This document shows, one piece after another, positions 40,574 through 49,735 of a stretch of DNA of 64,000 bases. Source of the DNA: Thiohalobacter thiocyanaticus. GTDB lineage: Bacteria; Pseudomonadota; Gammaproteobacteria; Thiohalobacterales; Thiohalobacteraceae. The notes beneath the pieces were generated by a model, which was given only the letters and a program-made list of their open reading frames with translations, made no database searches and was not told the origin of the DNA. The stretch lies in assembly GCF_002356355.1 (NCBI RefSeq), contig NZ_AP018052.1:1240001-1304000 (forward strand). The letters run 5' to 3'. The translations under genes were made by a program, and so were the position numbers. Each line of letters starts with the position of its first letter. The first letter of the stretch is position 1.

Positions 40574-42664
40574 CTAGATCGACTCCTCGGTGAAGTCGTA
40601 GTCCATCCCCGGGTGCGGCTCCTGCAGGAAGTAGCCCTGGATGAAGGGGATGCCGAGCTGGAACAGCACGGTCAGGCTGCTGGCGTCCTCGACGAACTCG
40701 GCAATGCATTCCTTCTGCATCGAGGCGGCCATGTCGAGGATGGAACGGACCATGGCCTGGTTGTTCTCGTCCGAGGCCAGGTTGTGGATATAGGCGCCAT
40801 CGATCTTGAGGAAATTCACCGCCAGGTGCTTGAGCAGCTGGAAGGAGTTGGGGCCGCCGCCGAAATGCTCCAGCGAGGTCTTGCAATGGATGCTTTCCAT
40901 TGACTTGGTGAAGGCCTTGGTATGCTTGAGATGGTCGGCGGCCTCCTTCTCGGCGATCTCGAACACCATGGCCGAGCCCGGCAGGTGGGCGTTCTTGAGC
41001 TGTTCATTGATCCACAGGGGCAGTTCCGGATCTTCCAGGGTCGGCCCCGAGAGCTTGACGAAGAAGATGGTGTCGTGGCCCTCGCGCCGCCGTTCGGCCA
41101 GCCGCGTTACCGCTTCCCCGATGACCCAACGGTCGATATCGACGATCTGGCCGGTCTGCCGGGCCACCGGCAGGAACTGCCCCGGCGGGACCTCTTCGCC
41201 GTCGCCGTCGCGCATGCGCAGCAGGATCTCGTAGCGCTCGGCGGGATCGCCCTGCAGGCTGACAATGGGCTGATACATCAGGCTGAAACGGTTCTGCTCC
41301 AGCGCGTCAATGATGGCCTGTTTCCACTGCTGTTCGCGTTCCCGCCCGAGTTGCTCGTCAGTGACCGGATTGTGCAGGTGCACCCGGTTGCCGCCGGCCG
41401 AACGGGCCACCTCGCAGGCCAGGTCGGCACGCGAGATCGCCTCGTGGGCATCGGGTACATTTTCCGTGACCGGGCTGATGCCGATGCTCGAGGTGATGGT
41501 CAGGGTACGTCCCTCGATGTCGAAGATATGCTCCTCGATGGCGTGACGCAGGGCCTCGGCCAGCGCCTGGGCGGCGTTGAGATCGCCCTGGCGCAGCAGC
41601 AGGGTGAAGGAGTTGTCGCCGAAGCGTGCGGCCAGGCCCTGTTCGCCCAGCTTGTCCCGGATCAGATCGGCGATGTCCTTGATCACGATGTCGCTGCCGA
41701 CCAGGCCGACCGTGTCCTTTACGCCCTTGAAATTATCCAGCAGGACATACAACAGGTAGGACTCCGCACTGCCGGCCTGGGCGTCGGAGGCGGCCAGTTC
41801 GACTTCCTCGAGAAAATACTGGCGGTTGTACAGGCCGGTGAGGATGTCCTGCTTGCTGAGAAACTGCAGTTTCTGCGCCAGTTCCGGATCGCCGCTGGCC
41901 TGATCGCGGATCACGATCTGGGTGCAGACCTCGCCTTCGATGGAGGCCTGGCAGAATTCCATCACTGCCTTGAAATTGCCGCGCGGGACGCTGATGCACT
42001 GCACTTCCAGGTTGTCGACCTTCTGCTCCTGTTTGTTGTAGTTACGCAGAAATTCCTTGAAGCGGGTGGTGTCGTCGGGGGCGACCATGTCCATGATGGG
42101 ATGGCCCTCGATCTCCTCGAGGTCATCGAAACCGAACATCTCCAGGTAGGACTGATTGGCGTAGATATGCATGCCGTCATGCACATAGGCGATGGCGTCG
42201 CGGGAGCTGTCGAGCAGTGACCGGCAGCGCTTCTCGCTTTCCTCGTGGCAGATGCGAAAGTGCTGCAGCTCGCGCCGCATCAGCAGGTTGGCCTGCTCAC
42301 GCGCCACCACCAGACGCAGATGATCCGGCTGATCATAGGTGACCAGGTCGGCCGCGCCGGTCTCCAGCGCGGCGATGATCTGGGTCTCCTCGGCGGTGTC
42401 GCCGATGAAGATGACAGGGGTCTCCGGGCAGTGCTGGTCCAGCAGTTCCCGCAGGCCGTTCATCGTGACCGCCTCCTGGGCCTGGGCCAGGATGATCAGG
42501 TCCGGCAGCTGCTGTTCCAGCCCCTCGGCTGTGGCCTCGAGGCTGTCCGCATAGTGGTAGCGCACAACGTGGCCGGCATTGCGCAGGATATTGGCAATGG
42601 CCTCGGCGTCGTTCTGGGATTCCTCGATAATGATCAGGCGCAGTACATCTTCGTTGCCAGTCAC
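40574..42664 (-). CDS. FimX-like REC-PAS-GGDEF-EAL protein, degenerate (c-di-GMP receptor)
   Basis: Cytoplasmic protein of 696 residues: a pseudo-receiver domain (1-130) in which the phospho-acceptor Asp is replaced (LIILAQAQ) and the acidic pair reads EES; PAS (about 140-260); GGDEF-like (about 270-430) with FGDNS at 348-352 in place of GGDEF; EAL-like (about 445-690) with EIL at 479-481, EHFGGG instead of DDFGTG, and EFVED instead of EGVE. Catalysis is therefore unlikely in either domain. Architecture and pattern of loss match FimX of Pseudomonas and Xanthomonas, which binds c-di-GMP and controls type IV pili. Divergent from the GNAT gene. Confidence 0.9.
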   Translation of the reverse strand: MTGNEDVLRLIIIEESQNDAEAIANILRNAGHVVRYHYADSLEATAEGLEQQLPDLIILAQAQEAVTMNGLRELLDQHCPETPVIFIGDTAEETQIIAALETGAADLVTYDQPDHLRLVVAREQANLLMRRELQHFRICHEESEKRCRSLLDSSRDAIAYVHDGMHIYANQSYLEMFGFDDLEEIEGHPIMDMVAPDDTTRFKEFLRNYNKQEQKVDNLEVQCISVPRGNFKAVMEFCQASIEGEVCTQIVIRDQASGDPELAQKLQFLSKQDILTGLYNRQYFLEEVELAASDAQAGSAESYLLYVLLDNFKGVKDTVGLVGSDIVIKDIADLIRDKLGEQGLAARFGDNSFTLLLRQGDLNAAQALAEALRHAIEEHIFDIEGRTLTITSSIGISPVTENVPDAHEAISRADLACEVARSAGGNRVHLHNPVTDEQLGREREQQWKQAIIDALEQNRFSLMYQPIVSLQGDPAERYEILLRMRDGDGEEVPPGQFLPVARQTGQIVDIDRWVIGEAVTRLAERRREGHDTIFFVKLSGPTLEDPELPLWINEQLKNAHLPGSAMVFEIAEKEAADHLKHTKAFTKSMESIHCKTSLEHFGGGPNSFQLLKHLAVNFLKIDGAYIHNLASDENNQAMVRSILDMAASMQKECIAEFVEDASSLTVLFQLGIPFIQGYFLQEPHPGMDYDFTEESI

Positions 42665-42855
42665 GCTCCCTCCGGCAGGTCAGTCCGTTGGCAATATGGC
42701 CCGGGCGGCCACCTACTAAGCTACCCCTTATCGGCAGGAATGTGAATTCTCTTGACCGCCGGCGGTGCGGCATTTCTGCGGCCAATGGATGCCCCTGCCG
42801 GCGGCGGCGTGCTAAGGTAGAGGCAGGACAAGCGAGAACAAGGGGAGTGATTCGG

Positions 42856-43377
42856 ATGGAAGAAGTCATCGTCCGCGCGGAAAGCCCTGAAGACGTCAAG
42901 GCCATCGATGTCGTCAACCTCAGCGCCTTCGAGGGCGATGCCGAGGCACAGCTGGTCGACGCCGTGCGCAGGTCACCGGATTTCATCCGCGATCTGTCGC
43001 TGGTGGCCGAGATCAACGGCCGCATTGTCGGTCACCTGCTGCTGTCCAAGGCCGCGCTGGAAGGCGAGGGTGGGCGCAAGTCGGTGCTGGTGCTGGGCCC
43101 GATGTCGGTGGTCCCGTCGCAGTCTCATCGCGGCATCGGCGTGGCCCTGATGCAGGCCGCCGTCAACCGCGCCCGCGACATGCGCTATACCGCCATTGTC
43201 ATCGCCGGCCGGCCCGACTATTACGAACGCTTCGGTTTCAAGCCCGGCAGCGAATTCAGCATCAGCACCAACCTGCCGGTCCCGGAGGATGCCGTTACCG
43301 CCATGGAACTGGTGTCGGGAGCGCTCGCCGGCGGCGGCCGGGTGGTCTATCCGGCGGTATTCGAAGCGATTTATTAA
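42856..43377 (+). CDS. GNAT N-acetyltransferase (YhbS-like)
   Basis: Protein of 173 residues of the GNAT fold. The acetyl-CoA loop is visible as SHRGIGVALMQAAVNRA near 93, preceded by the strand VLGPMSVVP, and followed by IVIAGRPDYYERFGFKPGSE, which resembles YhbS-type enzymes with a Y-ERFGF motif. N-terminal IRAESPEDVKAIDVVNLSAF-like start is usual. ATG 42856 is chosen because GGGGAG lies 9 bases before it. The open frame extends further upstream without a ribosome site. Substrate unknown. Divergent from the FimX-like gene. Confidence 0.88.
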   Translation: MEEVIVRAESPEDVKAIDVVNLSAFEGDAEAQLVDAVRRSPDFIRDLSLVAEINGRIVGHLLLSKAALEGEGGRKSVLVLGPMSVVPSQSHRGIGVALMQAAVNRARDMRYTAIVIAGRPDYYERFGFKPGSEFSISTNLPVPEDAVTAMELVSGALAGGGRVVYPAVFEAIY

Positions 43378-43417
43378 TTCAGGAATGAATGGCACTTAAG
43401 TTAAGCCAAATAATGCT

Positions 43418-43503
43418 CGTCATTGCGAGGAACGAAGTGACGTGGCAATCTCCAACCGATTGATTCTGAAGTGCGAGATTGCCACGCTTCGCTCGCAATG
43501 ACG
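43418..43503. repeat. CGTCATTGCGAG-type palindrome
   Basis: Inverted repeat starting CGTCATTGCGAGGAACGAAG, with inner GTGGCAATCTC / GAGATTGCCAC, ending CTTCGCTCGCAATGACG. A related but interrupted copy lies at 47111-47262. Sits 16 bases after nothing coding, between the GNAT gene and the 599-residue gene. Confidence 0.8.
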
Positions 43504-43519
43504 AATAAATCAGAGGTCC

Positions 43520-45319
43520 TTAGATTTCCTTCCACAATGACTCGAAATCGGCCGGCGACATGGTCGTATGCTCCGGGTCGGGTTCGGTTGCGCGTTCGCT
43601 GTCTTCCAGGGCGGTGAACTGGAACTGGCAGAAGGAGCCGGTGTTCTCCAGCAGCTTGTTCAGCTTCACCCGCACCAGTCTGCCGTGGGAATTGAGTTCG
43701 ACCTGATCCCCGGCCTGGTAGGGCAGGGTGGGGGTGATCAGGCTGGCGGGCTGGTTGATCTGCCGGATCTCGGGCAGCAGCAGGCTGCGCATGAAGTGCA
43801 TCTCCCGGCCCGCGCGGATGACCCGGGTGGCCACGCTCACGGCCCCGGGCGAGAGCATCTGCACGCCCAGTTCGGCCCCCTTGCCCGGGGGGCATTTCAT
43901 CCAGCGGATGATGCCCAGGGCCAGCTGAGCGGGATCGGTGTCATCGTCAACGGTCTCGTGGATTCCGATCAACTCACCGACCTGGGCATCGGTACTGTCG
44001 CGGCTGTCCCACAGCAGGCAATAGCCGCCGGCGCTGGCATTGACCAGGCGCCAGACATGGGTGCTGTATGCGGCTTCGGTGTCGGCCGCGGTGGGTTCGG
44101 GTGCGTCTGCTGTCGGCTCATCTGCATCCTCGGCCAGTTCGAACATGCGGACCGTGAATTCATCGGTCTGCCAGCGCTGGGTGGCACGCAGATCCCACAC
44201 GTCGGGTGCTTCATCGCGCTGTCTGACGGGCTCGCTGGCGGTAAACCGGGCCCGTTCCTCCAGCCCGCCGGTGCCGGCATCGAAATTCTCGCCGCCGCTG
44301 ATGAAGTGGTGTACCGCGCTCAGCCCGATGGCGACCCTGGCCTTCGACCCCTGCTCGCTGCGACTGTAACGGCGCTTTGGCATCACGCCCCAGGCGAGCA
44401 TCAGCCGTCGGAGCGTCCCGGCCTGCAGACTGGTGCTGCGTGCGCCGTTCTGTTGCAGCGCGTCCAGTTCCGCCCGGGTGACCTCGGCCAGTTCCGCGGT
44501 ATCCAGCAGCCGGCAGTTGCGGCGATGGTAGTTCTGGTGCCGGAGCACCAGATAGGTGGGCGGGTCGTCGCTGTCCAGGCTGGTGATGAAGATCTGATCC
44601 GGACTCCTGGGCTGGACGTAGTCCTCCAGGCTGACATGTTCGGCCCACTGGCGCAGGACCGCGTAGATGGCGCCGACCTCGCCCTGGCGCAGCCGGTAGG
44701 GCGAGGTGAGGGCAAGCAGCAGCAGCTGCTTGTAAGCGCCGCTGATGGTATCGGCGACCGCCTCGTCATCATCCAGCCGCACCGGGGCGTGAACCAGCGA
44801 GCGTTCCTCGGCCAGGGTGTAGAGCTGATGGACGGTACGCCAGAGCCCGGACGGACAGGGGGCATAGACCAGGTAGGCGCGCAGCAGAGACTCGCTCAAC
44901 GCACTCAGGGCCCGGTGGATGGCGGTGGTGAGCAGCTTCTTGTCCTTGCGCAGGACGCTCCTGGCATCCTCGTCGGCGACACAGATGCGGTATCCGGTGG
45001 CCAGCTGGTTGAGCAGGGCCTCGCTCAGCTCGAGGATCTTGCGCCCCTTGTCCGCCAGCGGCAGCGGCTGCCCCACATAGTGTTTCTGCATGGCCAGCAG
45101 CACGTTGATGATGCTCGGGCGCAGCAACTCCAGTGCCCGGAACCGCTGCTGGGCGCCGATGTCGAGTTGGTTCATTTCGATCAGCGCGGAGAACAGCTGG
45201 CGGGTCGTCTCCCCGGTATTGAGGATCGGCAGCTGGTTGATCCAGTGCTCGAGTTGGGCAGGGCGGGTATCGAAACTGGTGGCTCCCGGCGGCGTACGCG
45301 TGGGCAGGTGCGGTTGCAT
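43520..45319 (-). CDS. 599-residue protein, possibly PilZ-like
   Basis: Cytoplasmic protein not firmly assigned to a family. Residues 1-280 are helical (for example RFRALELLRPSIINVLLAMQ). A central stretch KRRYSRSEQGSKARVAIGLS near 333 leads into beta-rich sequence. HVWRLVNASAGGYCLLWD near 433 contains NASAGG, matching the D/NxSxxG element of PilZ domains. A further beta domain occupies the C-terminus (GDQVELNSHGRLVRVKLNKL). The basic RR-YSR block and NASAGG could together bind c-di-GMP, but they are farther apart than in standard PilZ. Neighbouring FimX-like and GGDEF-EAL genes fit that idea. No signal peptide or membrane helix. Confidence 0.7.
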   Translation of the reverse strand: MQPHLPTRTPPGATSFDTRPAQLEHWINQLPILNTGETTRQLFSALIEMNQLDIGAQQRFRALELLRPSIINVLLAMQKHYVGQPLPLADKGRKILELSEALLNQLATGYRICVADEDARSVLRKDKKLLTTAIHRALSALSESLLRAYLVYAPCPSGLWRTVHQLYTLAEERSLVHAPVRLDDDEAVADTISGAYKQLLLLALTSPYRLRQGEVGAIYAVLRQWAEHVSLEDYVQPRSPDQIFITSLDSDDPPTYLVLRHQNYHRRNCRLLDTAELAEVTRAELDALQQNGARSTSLQAGTLRRLMLAWGVMPKRRYSRSEQGSKARVAIGLSAVHHFISGGENFDAGTGGLEERARFTASEPVRQRDEAPDVWDLRATQRWQTDEFTVRMFELAEDADEPTADAPEPTAADTEAAYSTHVWRLVNASAGGYCLLWDSRDSTDAQVGELIGIHETVDDDTDPAQLALGIIRWMKCPPGKGAELGVQMLSPGAVSVATRVIRAGREMHFMRSLLLPEIRQINQPASLITPTLPYQAGDQVELNSHGRLVRVKLNKLLENTGSFCQFQFTALEDSERATEPDPEHTTMSPADFESLWKEI

Positions 45320-45474
45320 GGCTCCCTTCTCTTCTCGGCTGGCCTGGTTATTGTTGTCGGCGGCACCCCCGGTTCCTGAAGCGGCGCGCCTATGCCAAGC
45401 ATCTGTTTAGAAAAATAATATGTCATTTCCCAACGAAGGGGAAATGCCATCTGTGCCGGTGGCCGGCGGGGCCG

Positions 45475-46488
45475 TCACAGCGGGGTCTTGCCGGCCGCCC
45501 CGGGGACCTCGCGCACCAGCCGCGGCACCAGGTAACCTGAGGTCCGCGCCTGCAGCGCGGCGAGCAGTTCCCGCGCCCGGGCATCGCTGACGGCGAAGTG
45601 TGCCGCGCCCTGGACCGGGTCGAGCTGGTGCAGATAGTAGGGGAGCACCCCAGCGGCCAGCAGGGCCTTGCCGAGTTGTTCCAGTGCCTGCACCGAATCG
45701 TTCACCCCGGCCAGCAATACCGCCTGGTTGAGCAGTTGGGCGCCGGTCCCGCGCAGTGCCGCCAGGGCGGAGCGGGCGGCCGCGTCCAGTTCATTGGCAT
45801 GGTTGACGTGCACCACCACCAGGGTCTGCAGGCGGGTGCCGCTGAGCCAGTCCAGCAGTGCCGGCGTCACCCGTTCGGGCAGCACGACCGGGGTGCGGGT
45901 ATGCAGGCGCAGGCGCTGCAGCTGCGCTACGCCTTCCAGGTCGGCGACGCAGGCGGCCAGCCGCGCGTCGCTGAGGGTGAGGGGATCGCCGCCGCTGAGA
46001 ATGATTTCCTCGACGTCCGGATGTGCCCGCAGGTAGTCCAGCACTGCCTGCCAGCGGGCGCCGCGCGGGCTGGCCTCGGCGTAGGGGAAATGGCGGCGGA
46101 AGCAGTAGCGGCAGTGGATGGCGCAGGCGCCGGTCAGGGTGAGCAGGGCCCGGCCCGGGTATTTCTGCAGCAGCCCCGGCACGGCCATGGCCTGCTGCTC
46201 GGCCAGCGGGTCGGTGGAGTAGCCGGGCCGGGGCTCGTCCTCATGCGGGTCGGGGAAGACCTGACGCAGCAGCGGGTCGTCCGGATCGCCGGGACGGATA
46301 CGGGCCAGGAAGGCCTCGGGCACCCGGACCCGGAAGTCCCGGGCGGCCCCGGCGGCGGGGCGCGGCTCAAGCCCGAGCCGCCGGTCGAGTTCGGCGGGGC
46401 CGTCCACCGCCGCCGCCAGCGCCTGCTGCCAGTCGCGGGCGTGCTTTGGCTGGGGGGTTCGCGGTATGATACGCGCCGGTTTATTCAT
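45475..46488 (-). CDS. epmB: EF-P lysine 2,3-aminomutase EpmB
   Basis: Radical SAM enzyme of 337 residues that converts (S)-alpha-lysine to (R)-beta-lysine for EF-P modification. The [4Fe-4S] cysteines are C122, C126, C129 in [24 protein letters not shown] near 165 and [14 protein letters not shown] near 196 are family motifs, and the PLP-binding Lys region lies near the end. It is shorter than clostridial lysine aminomutases, as EpmB should be. It is divergent from efp with only 34 bases between starts. With efp and epmA alongside, the whole pathway is encoded within 3 kb. Confidence 0.95.
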   Translation of the reverse strand: MNKPARIIPRTPQPKHARDWQQALAAAVDGPAELDRRLGLEPRPAAGAARDFRVRVPEAFLARIRPGDPDDPLLRQVFPDPHEDEPRPGYSTDPLAEQQAMAVPGLLQKYPGRALLTLTGACAIHCRYCFRRHFPYAEASPRGARWQAVLDYLRAHPDVEEIILSGGDPLTLSDARLAACVADLEGVAQLQRLRLHTRTPVVLPERVTPALLDWLSGTRLQTLVVVHVNHANELDAAARSALAALRGTGAQLLNQAVLLAGVNDSVQALEQLGKALLAAGVLPYYLHQLDPVQGAAHFAVSDARARELLAALQARTSGYLVPRLVREVPGAAGKTPL

Positions 46489-46522
46489 GATTTCCGGTCC
46501 GGATTGGAAGTGGAAGGTTCCT

Positions 46523-47092
46523 ATGGCGAGTTACAGCACCAACGAGTTCAAGCGCGGCCTGAAGGTCATGCTGGACGGCGATCCCTGCACCATCATTGAA
46601 AACGAGTTCGTCAAGCCCGGCAAGGGGCAGGCGTTCAATCGTACCAGACTGCGCAACCTCAAGACCGGCCGGGTGTGGGAGAAGACCTTCAAGTCCGGCG
46701 AGAGCCTGGAGGCGGCGGACGTGCTGGACGTGGACATGCAGTACCTCTACAGCGACGGCGAATTCTGGTATTTCATGGACCCCAACAGCTTCGAGCAGGT
46801 CGGTGCCTCCGAATCCTCCGTCAGTGATGCGAAGAACTGGCTCAAGGAACAGGACGTGTGCGTGGTCACCCTGTGGAACGGCGAGCCGATCTCGGTGACT
46901 CCGCCCAACCACGTCACCCTCCAGGTCACCGAGACCGATCCCGGCGTGCGCGGCGATACCGCCACCGGCGCGACCAAGCCGGCCACCCTGGAGACCGGTG
47001 CGGTGGTGCAGGTGCCGCTGTTCGTGGACGTGGGCGATCTGCTCAAGGTCGATACCCGCAGCGGTGAATACATCTCCCGCGCCAAGGAATAG
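46523..47092 (+). CDS. efp: Elongation factor P
   Basis: Translation factor of 189 residues that rescues ribosomes stalled at polyproline. Three beta domains are recognisable: N-terminal KOW-like with the modification loop KPGKGQAF, in which the target is Lys34; the middle OB domain ([20 protein letters not shown] near 74); and the C-terminal OB domain with [16 protein letters not shown] near 152. Start ATG 46523 (MASYSTNEF) is chosen over in-frame upstream ATGs because it aligns with EF-P and has GGAAGG before it. Lys34 and the adjacent epmA/epmB genes indicate beta-lysylation. Confidence 0.97.
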   Translation: MASYSTNEFKRGLKVMLDGDPCTIIENEFVKPGKGQAFNRTRLRNLKTGRVWEKTFKSGESLEAADVLDVDMQYLYSDGEFWYFMDPNSFEQVGASESSVSDAKNWLKEQDVCVVTLWNGEPISVTPPNHVTLQVTETDPGVRGDTATGATKPATLETGAVVQVPLFVDVGDLLKVDTRSGEYISRAKE

Positions 47093-47110
47093 GGAAACTC
47101 TGATGAGATC

Positions 47111-47262
47111 CTGTCATTGCGAGCGCAGCGCGGCAATCTCGTGATTTGGCATCAGCCGGTTGGGGATTATTCGCTACGCTCACCCCTTCGGGGCCGTCCT
47201 GCGGGCGTTCTGCGCTCGCAGGCTCGCTTGTGCCGCGGCGCTGCGCGCCTCGCAATGACAGG
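47111..47262. repeat. CGTCATTGCGAG-type palindrome, interrupted copy
   Basis: 152-bp inverted repeat with ends CTGTCATTGCGAGCGCAGCG and GCGCGCCTCGCAATGACAG. The centre contains an additional GC-rich segment (about 47165-47225) with its own CCCCTTCGGGG hairpin, resembling the interior of the element at 48379-48528. Lies between efp and epmA. Confidence 0.72.
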
Positions 47263-47309
47263 TAGCTTTGCGCTGACAGGGTTTTCCGGGGTTTGACCCG
47301 GCAGCATCA

Positions 47310-48278
47310 ATGAACGAGAGCCCCTGGCAGCCCGCCGCCGGCCTGGACCTGCTGCGCCTGCGGGCGAAGCTGCTCACCCGCATCCGCGACTTCTTCGCCG
47401 AACGCGACGTGCTGGAGGTCGAGACGCCGCTGCTGTCGCATGCCGGTCTGCCCACTCCCCAGTTAGAGAGCTTTGCCGTGCATCCGGTCTCGCGGCCGGA
47501 GGCGGTGCCGGCTTACCTGCACACCTCGCCGGAATTCCCCATGAAGCGGCTGCTGGCCGCCGGCTCGGGCTCGATCTACCAGATCTGCAGGGTGTTCCGG
47601 GCCGATGAGCGCGGCCGGCGCCATAACCCGGAATTCACCCTGCTGGAATGGTACCGGGTGGGTTTCGATGCCGCGGCGCTGATGGACGAGTTGGAGCTGC
47701 TGCTGCAGCGGCTGTTCGGGCAGTTGCCGCCGGTGCAGCGGCTGAGTTACCGCGAGGCCTTTCTGCAGTATGCCGGCATCGACGGACTGGATGATGCCAT
47801 CGCGCCGCTGCAGCGGGTGCTCGCTGAGCACGCCGTGCCGGTGCCCGAGGCCATGCCGGCCGATGACCCCGACCCCTGGCGTGATCTGCTGCTCACCCAG
47901 GTGATCGAGCCGCGTCTGCCGCCGGCGGTGTTCCTGTACGACTACCCGGCCAGCCAGGCCGCACTGGCGCGCGTCCGCCCCGGCTCGCCGCCGGTGGCGG
48001 AGCGTTTCGAGCTGTATCTGGACGGGGTGGAGATCGCCAACGGCTTCCATGAACTGAGCGACGCCGTTGAGCAACGCCGCCGTTTCGAGGCCGGCAACGC
48101 CGCGCGCGTCAGCCAGGGCCTGGCGCCGGTGCCGCTGGATGAGCATCTGCTGGCTGCGCTGGATCAGGGCCTGCCCGACTGTGCCGGCGTGGCGGTCGGG
48201 CTGGACCGGCTGCTGATGCGGGCCGCGGGCGTGGATGAGATCGACGCGGTGCTGGCGTTTCCGTGGGGGCGGGCGTGA
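47310..48278 (+). CDS. epmA: EF-P lysyltransferase EpmA
   Basis: Paralogue of class II lysyl-tRNA synthetase, 322 residues, that attaches (R)-beta-lysine to Lys34 of EF-P. It has only the catalytic core, no anticodon-binding domain. Motifs: VLEVETPLLSHAGLP near 33, LHTSPEFPMKRLLAAGSG near 70, motif 2 CRVFRADERGRRHNPEFTLLE near 91 (split over two parts), and motif 3 GVAVGLDRLLMR near 295 with the terminal FPWGRA. It follows efp after a palindromic repeat, and epmB is on the other side of efp. Confidence 0.95.
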   Translation: MNESPWQPAAGLDLLRLRAKLLTRIRDFFAERDVLEVETPLLSHAGLPTPQLESFAVHPVSRPEAVPAYLHTSPEFPMKRLLAAGSGSIYQICRVFRADERGRRHNPEFTLLEWYRVGFDAAALMDELELLLQRLFGQLPPVQRLSYREAFLQYAGIDGLDDAIAPLQRVLAEHAVPVPEAMPADDPDPWRDLLLTQVIEPRLPPAVFLYDYPASQAALARVRPGSPPVAERFELYLDGVEIANGFHELSDAVEQRRRFEAGNAARVSQGLAPVPLDEHLLAALDQGLPDCAGVAVGLDRLLMRAAGVDEIDAVLAFPWGRA

Positions 48279-48607
48279 GGTGTGAGGGGGTCGAGGAGTG
48301 TTATGGAAGGGGACGGTACTGCCTGACCCGGCGTGGGGCTGTGGCTCCCGGACCCCGCTGCAGCCGGTTCTGCTTCTCCGTCATCCCCGCGCAGGCGGGG
48401 ATCCAGTGACCGCGGCGGATTCTGGATTACCCGCTGCGCTCGCCCTACTACCCTGAAGGGCATAAAGGGCCGGCATACCGGCGTTCAACGCGCTCTGCGC
48501 TTTTGTCCCGCCTGCGCGGGAATGACGGGTGGAGGGGGGTGACAGCCAGGGTCCGGTATTCTCCTCACTCCTGACGCCTCACCCGCAAATTGAGTAGACT
48601 TGCCCGC
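48279..48607. other. Intergenic region between epmA and the Mla operon
   Basis: 329 bases filled mainly by the palindrome at 48379-48528. No credible gene. An upstream TTG at 48590 is in frame with the permease gene but lacks a ribosome site. GACGCCTCACCCG stretches show no clear promoter hexamers. Confidence 0.55.
48379..48528. repeat. CGTCATCCCCGCG palindrome with inserted centre
   Basis: Outer ends CGTCATCCCCGCGCAGGCGG and CCGCCTGCGCGGGAATGACGG-type sequence flank about 75 extra bases that contain CCCGCTGCGCTCGCCC and inner inverted pairs (GCCGGCATACCGGC). Compare the compact 72-bp copy at 18943-19014. Confidence 0.72.
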
Positions 48608-49735
48608 ATGCACGCCGCCCCCGACTCCGACGCCGCCGGCCTGGAACAGGTCGATGCCGGGACCTGGCGCTGTCACGGCCGCTGGACCGTGGACGGCGTC
48701 GATCGCCTGAGCCGGGAACTGGAGCGGCGGGCCGCTCCCGGCTCGGGCAGGCTGATGTTGCAGGGCGAGGCCATCCTGGCCATGGACACCGCCGGCGCCT
48801 GGCTGCTGCATTCGCTGCTCGAACGCTGGCGCAACCAGGGCTGCCGGGTCGTGACCGCCGGCTTTGCAGACCATCACCTCGACCTGCTGACCCGTCTGGA
48901 GGAACTGGCCGAGCCGCCGGTGCCCGCCCCGCCAAAACCCCTGCGCGGCCTGCACCGCATCGGCAAATCCAGTCTCGATGCCCTGCAGGAATTGTTCGAA
49001 CTGCTGTCCTTCGCCGGCGAGACCTTCCTGGTCCTGCTGCAGGCGCTGGCCCGGCCCTGGCGCATCCGCTGGAAGGCGGTGCTGGCAGATATGGAAAACG
49101 CGGGCATGCGCGCGCTCGGGATCGTCGGCCTGCTGTCCTTTCTCATGGGTGTGGTCATCGCCTACCAGGGCGCGGTACAGCTGCGCCTCTACGGTGCCAA
49201 CATCTATGTTGCCGACCTGGTGGGCCTGTCCATGCTGCGTGAACTGGCGCCGCTGCTGGCGGCCATCATCGTCGCCGGACGCACCGGTTCCGCCTATACC
49301 GCCCAGATCGGCACCATGCAGGTCACCGAGGAAGTGGCCGCATTGCGCACCATCGGCATCTCGCCGTTCGAGCTCCTGGTTCTGCCCAAGGTGATTTCCC
49401 TGTGCCTGGCGTTGCCGCTGCTGTCGGTGTTCGCCGACGTGATGGGGGTGCTGGGCGGCATGGTGATGGCCAAGCTGCAGCTGGGGCTGGGCTTCGTGCC
49501 CTTCCTCGACCGCCTCAATGAGGCCGTGACCCTGCGTTCCTTCCTGCTGGGTCTGGGCAAGGCGCCGGTGTTCGCCCTGATCGTGGTGCTGGTCGGCTGC
49601 TTCCAGGGCTTCAAGGTGGCCGGCAGCGCGGCCAGCGTGGGCCATCACACCACCCTGTCGGTGGTGCAGTCGATCTTCCTGGTGATCGTGGCCGATGCCT
49701 GGTTCTCCATCCTGTTCAGCTGGCTCAATATCTGA
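48608..49735 (+). CDS. MlaE-like lipid ABC permease with N-terminal STAS domain
   Basis: Protein of 375 residues: an N-terminal STAS-like domain (about 12-95, with MLQGEAILAMDTAGAWLLHS resembling the MlaB fold) fused to a MlaE permease (about 115-375, five hydrophobic segments; LSFLMGVVIAYQGAVQL near 180, LRELAPLLAAIIVAGRTGSA near 215, the TEEVAALRTIGISP loop near 243). In E. coli MlaB is a separate subunit, and its absence here agrees with the fusion. Member of an ABC system moving phospholipid between membranes. Its stop overlaps the next ATG by one base. Confidence 0.92.
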   Translation: MHAAPDSDAAGLEQVDAGTWRCHGRWTVDGVDRLSRELERRAAPGSGRLMLQGEAILAMDTAGAWLLHSLLERWRNQGCRVVTAGFADHHLDLLTRLEELAEPPVPAPPKPLRGLHRIGKSSLDALQELFELLSFAGETFLVLLQALARPWRIRWKAVLADMENAGMRALGIVGLLSFLMGVVIAYQGAVQLRLYGANIYVADLVGLSMLRELAPLLAAIIVAGRTGSAYTAQIGTMQVTEEVAALRTIGISPFELLVLPKVISLCLALPLLSVFADVMGVLGGMVMAKLQLGLGFVPFLDRLNEAVTLRSFLLGLGKAPVFALIVVLVGCFQGFKVAGSAASVGHHTTLSVVQSIFLVIVADAWFSILFSWLNI

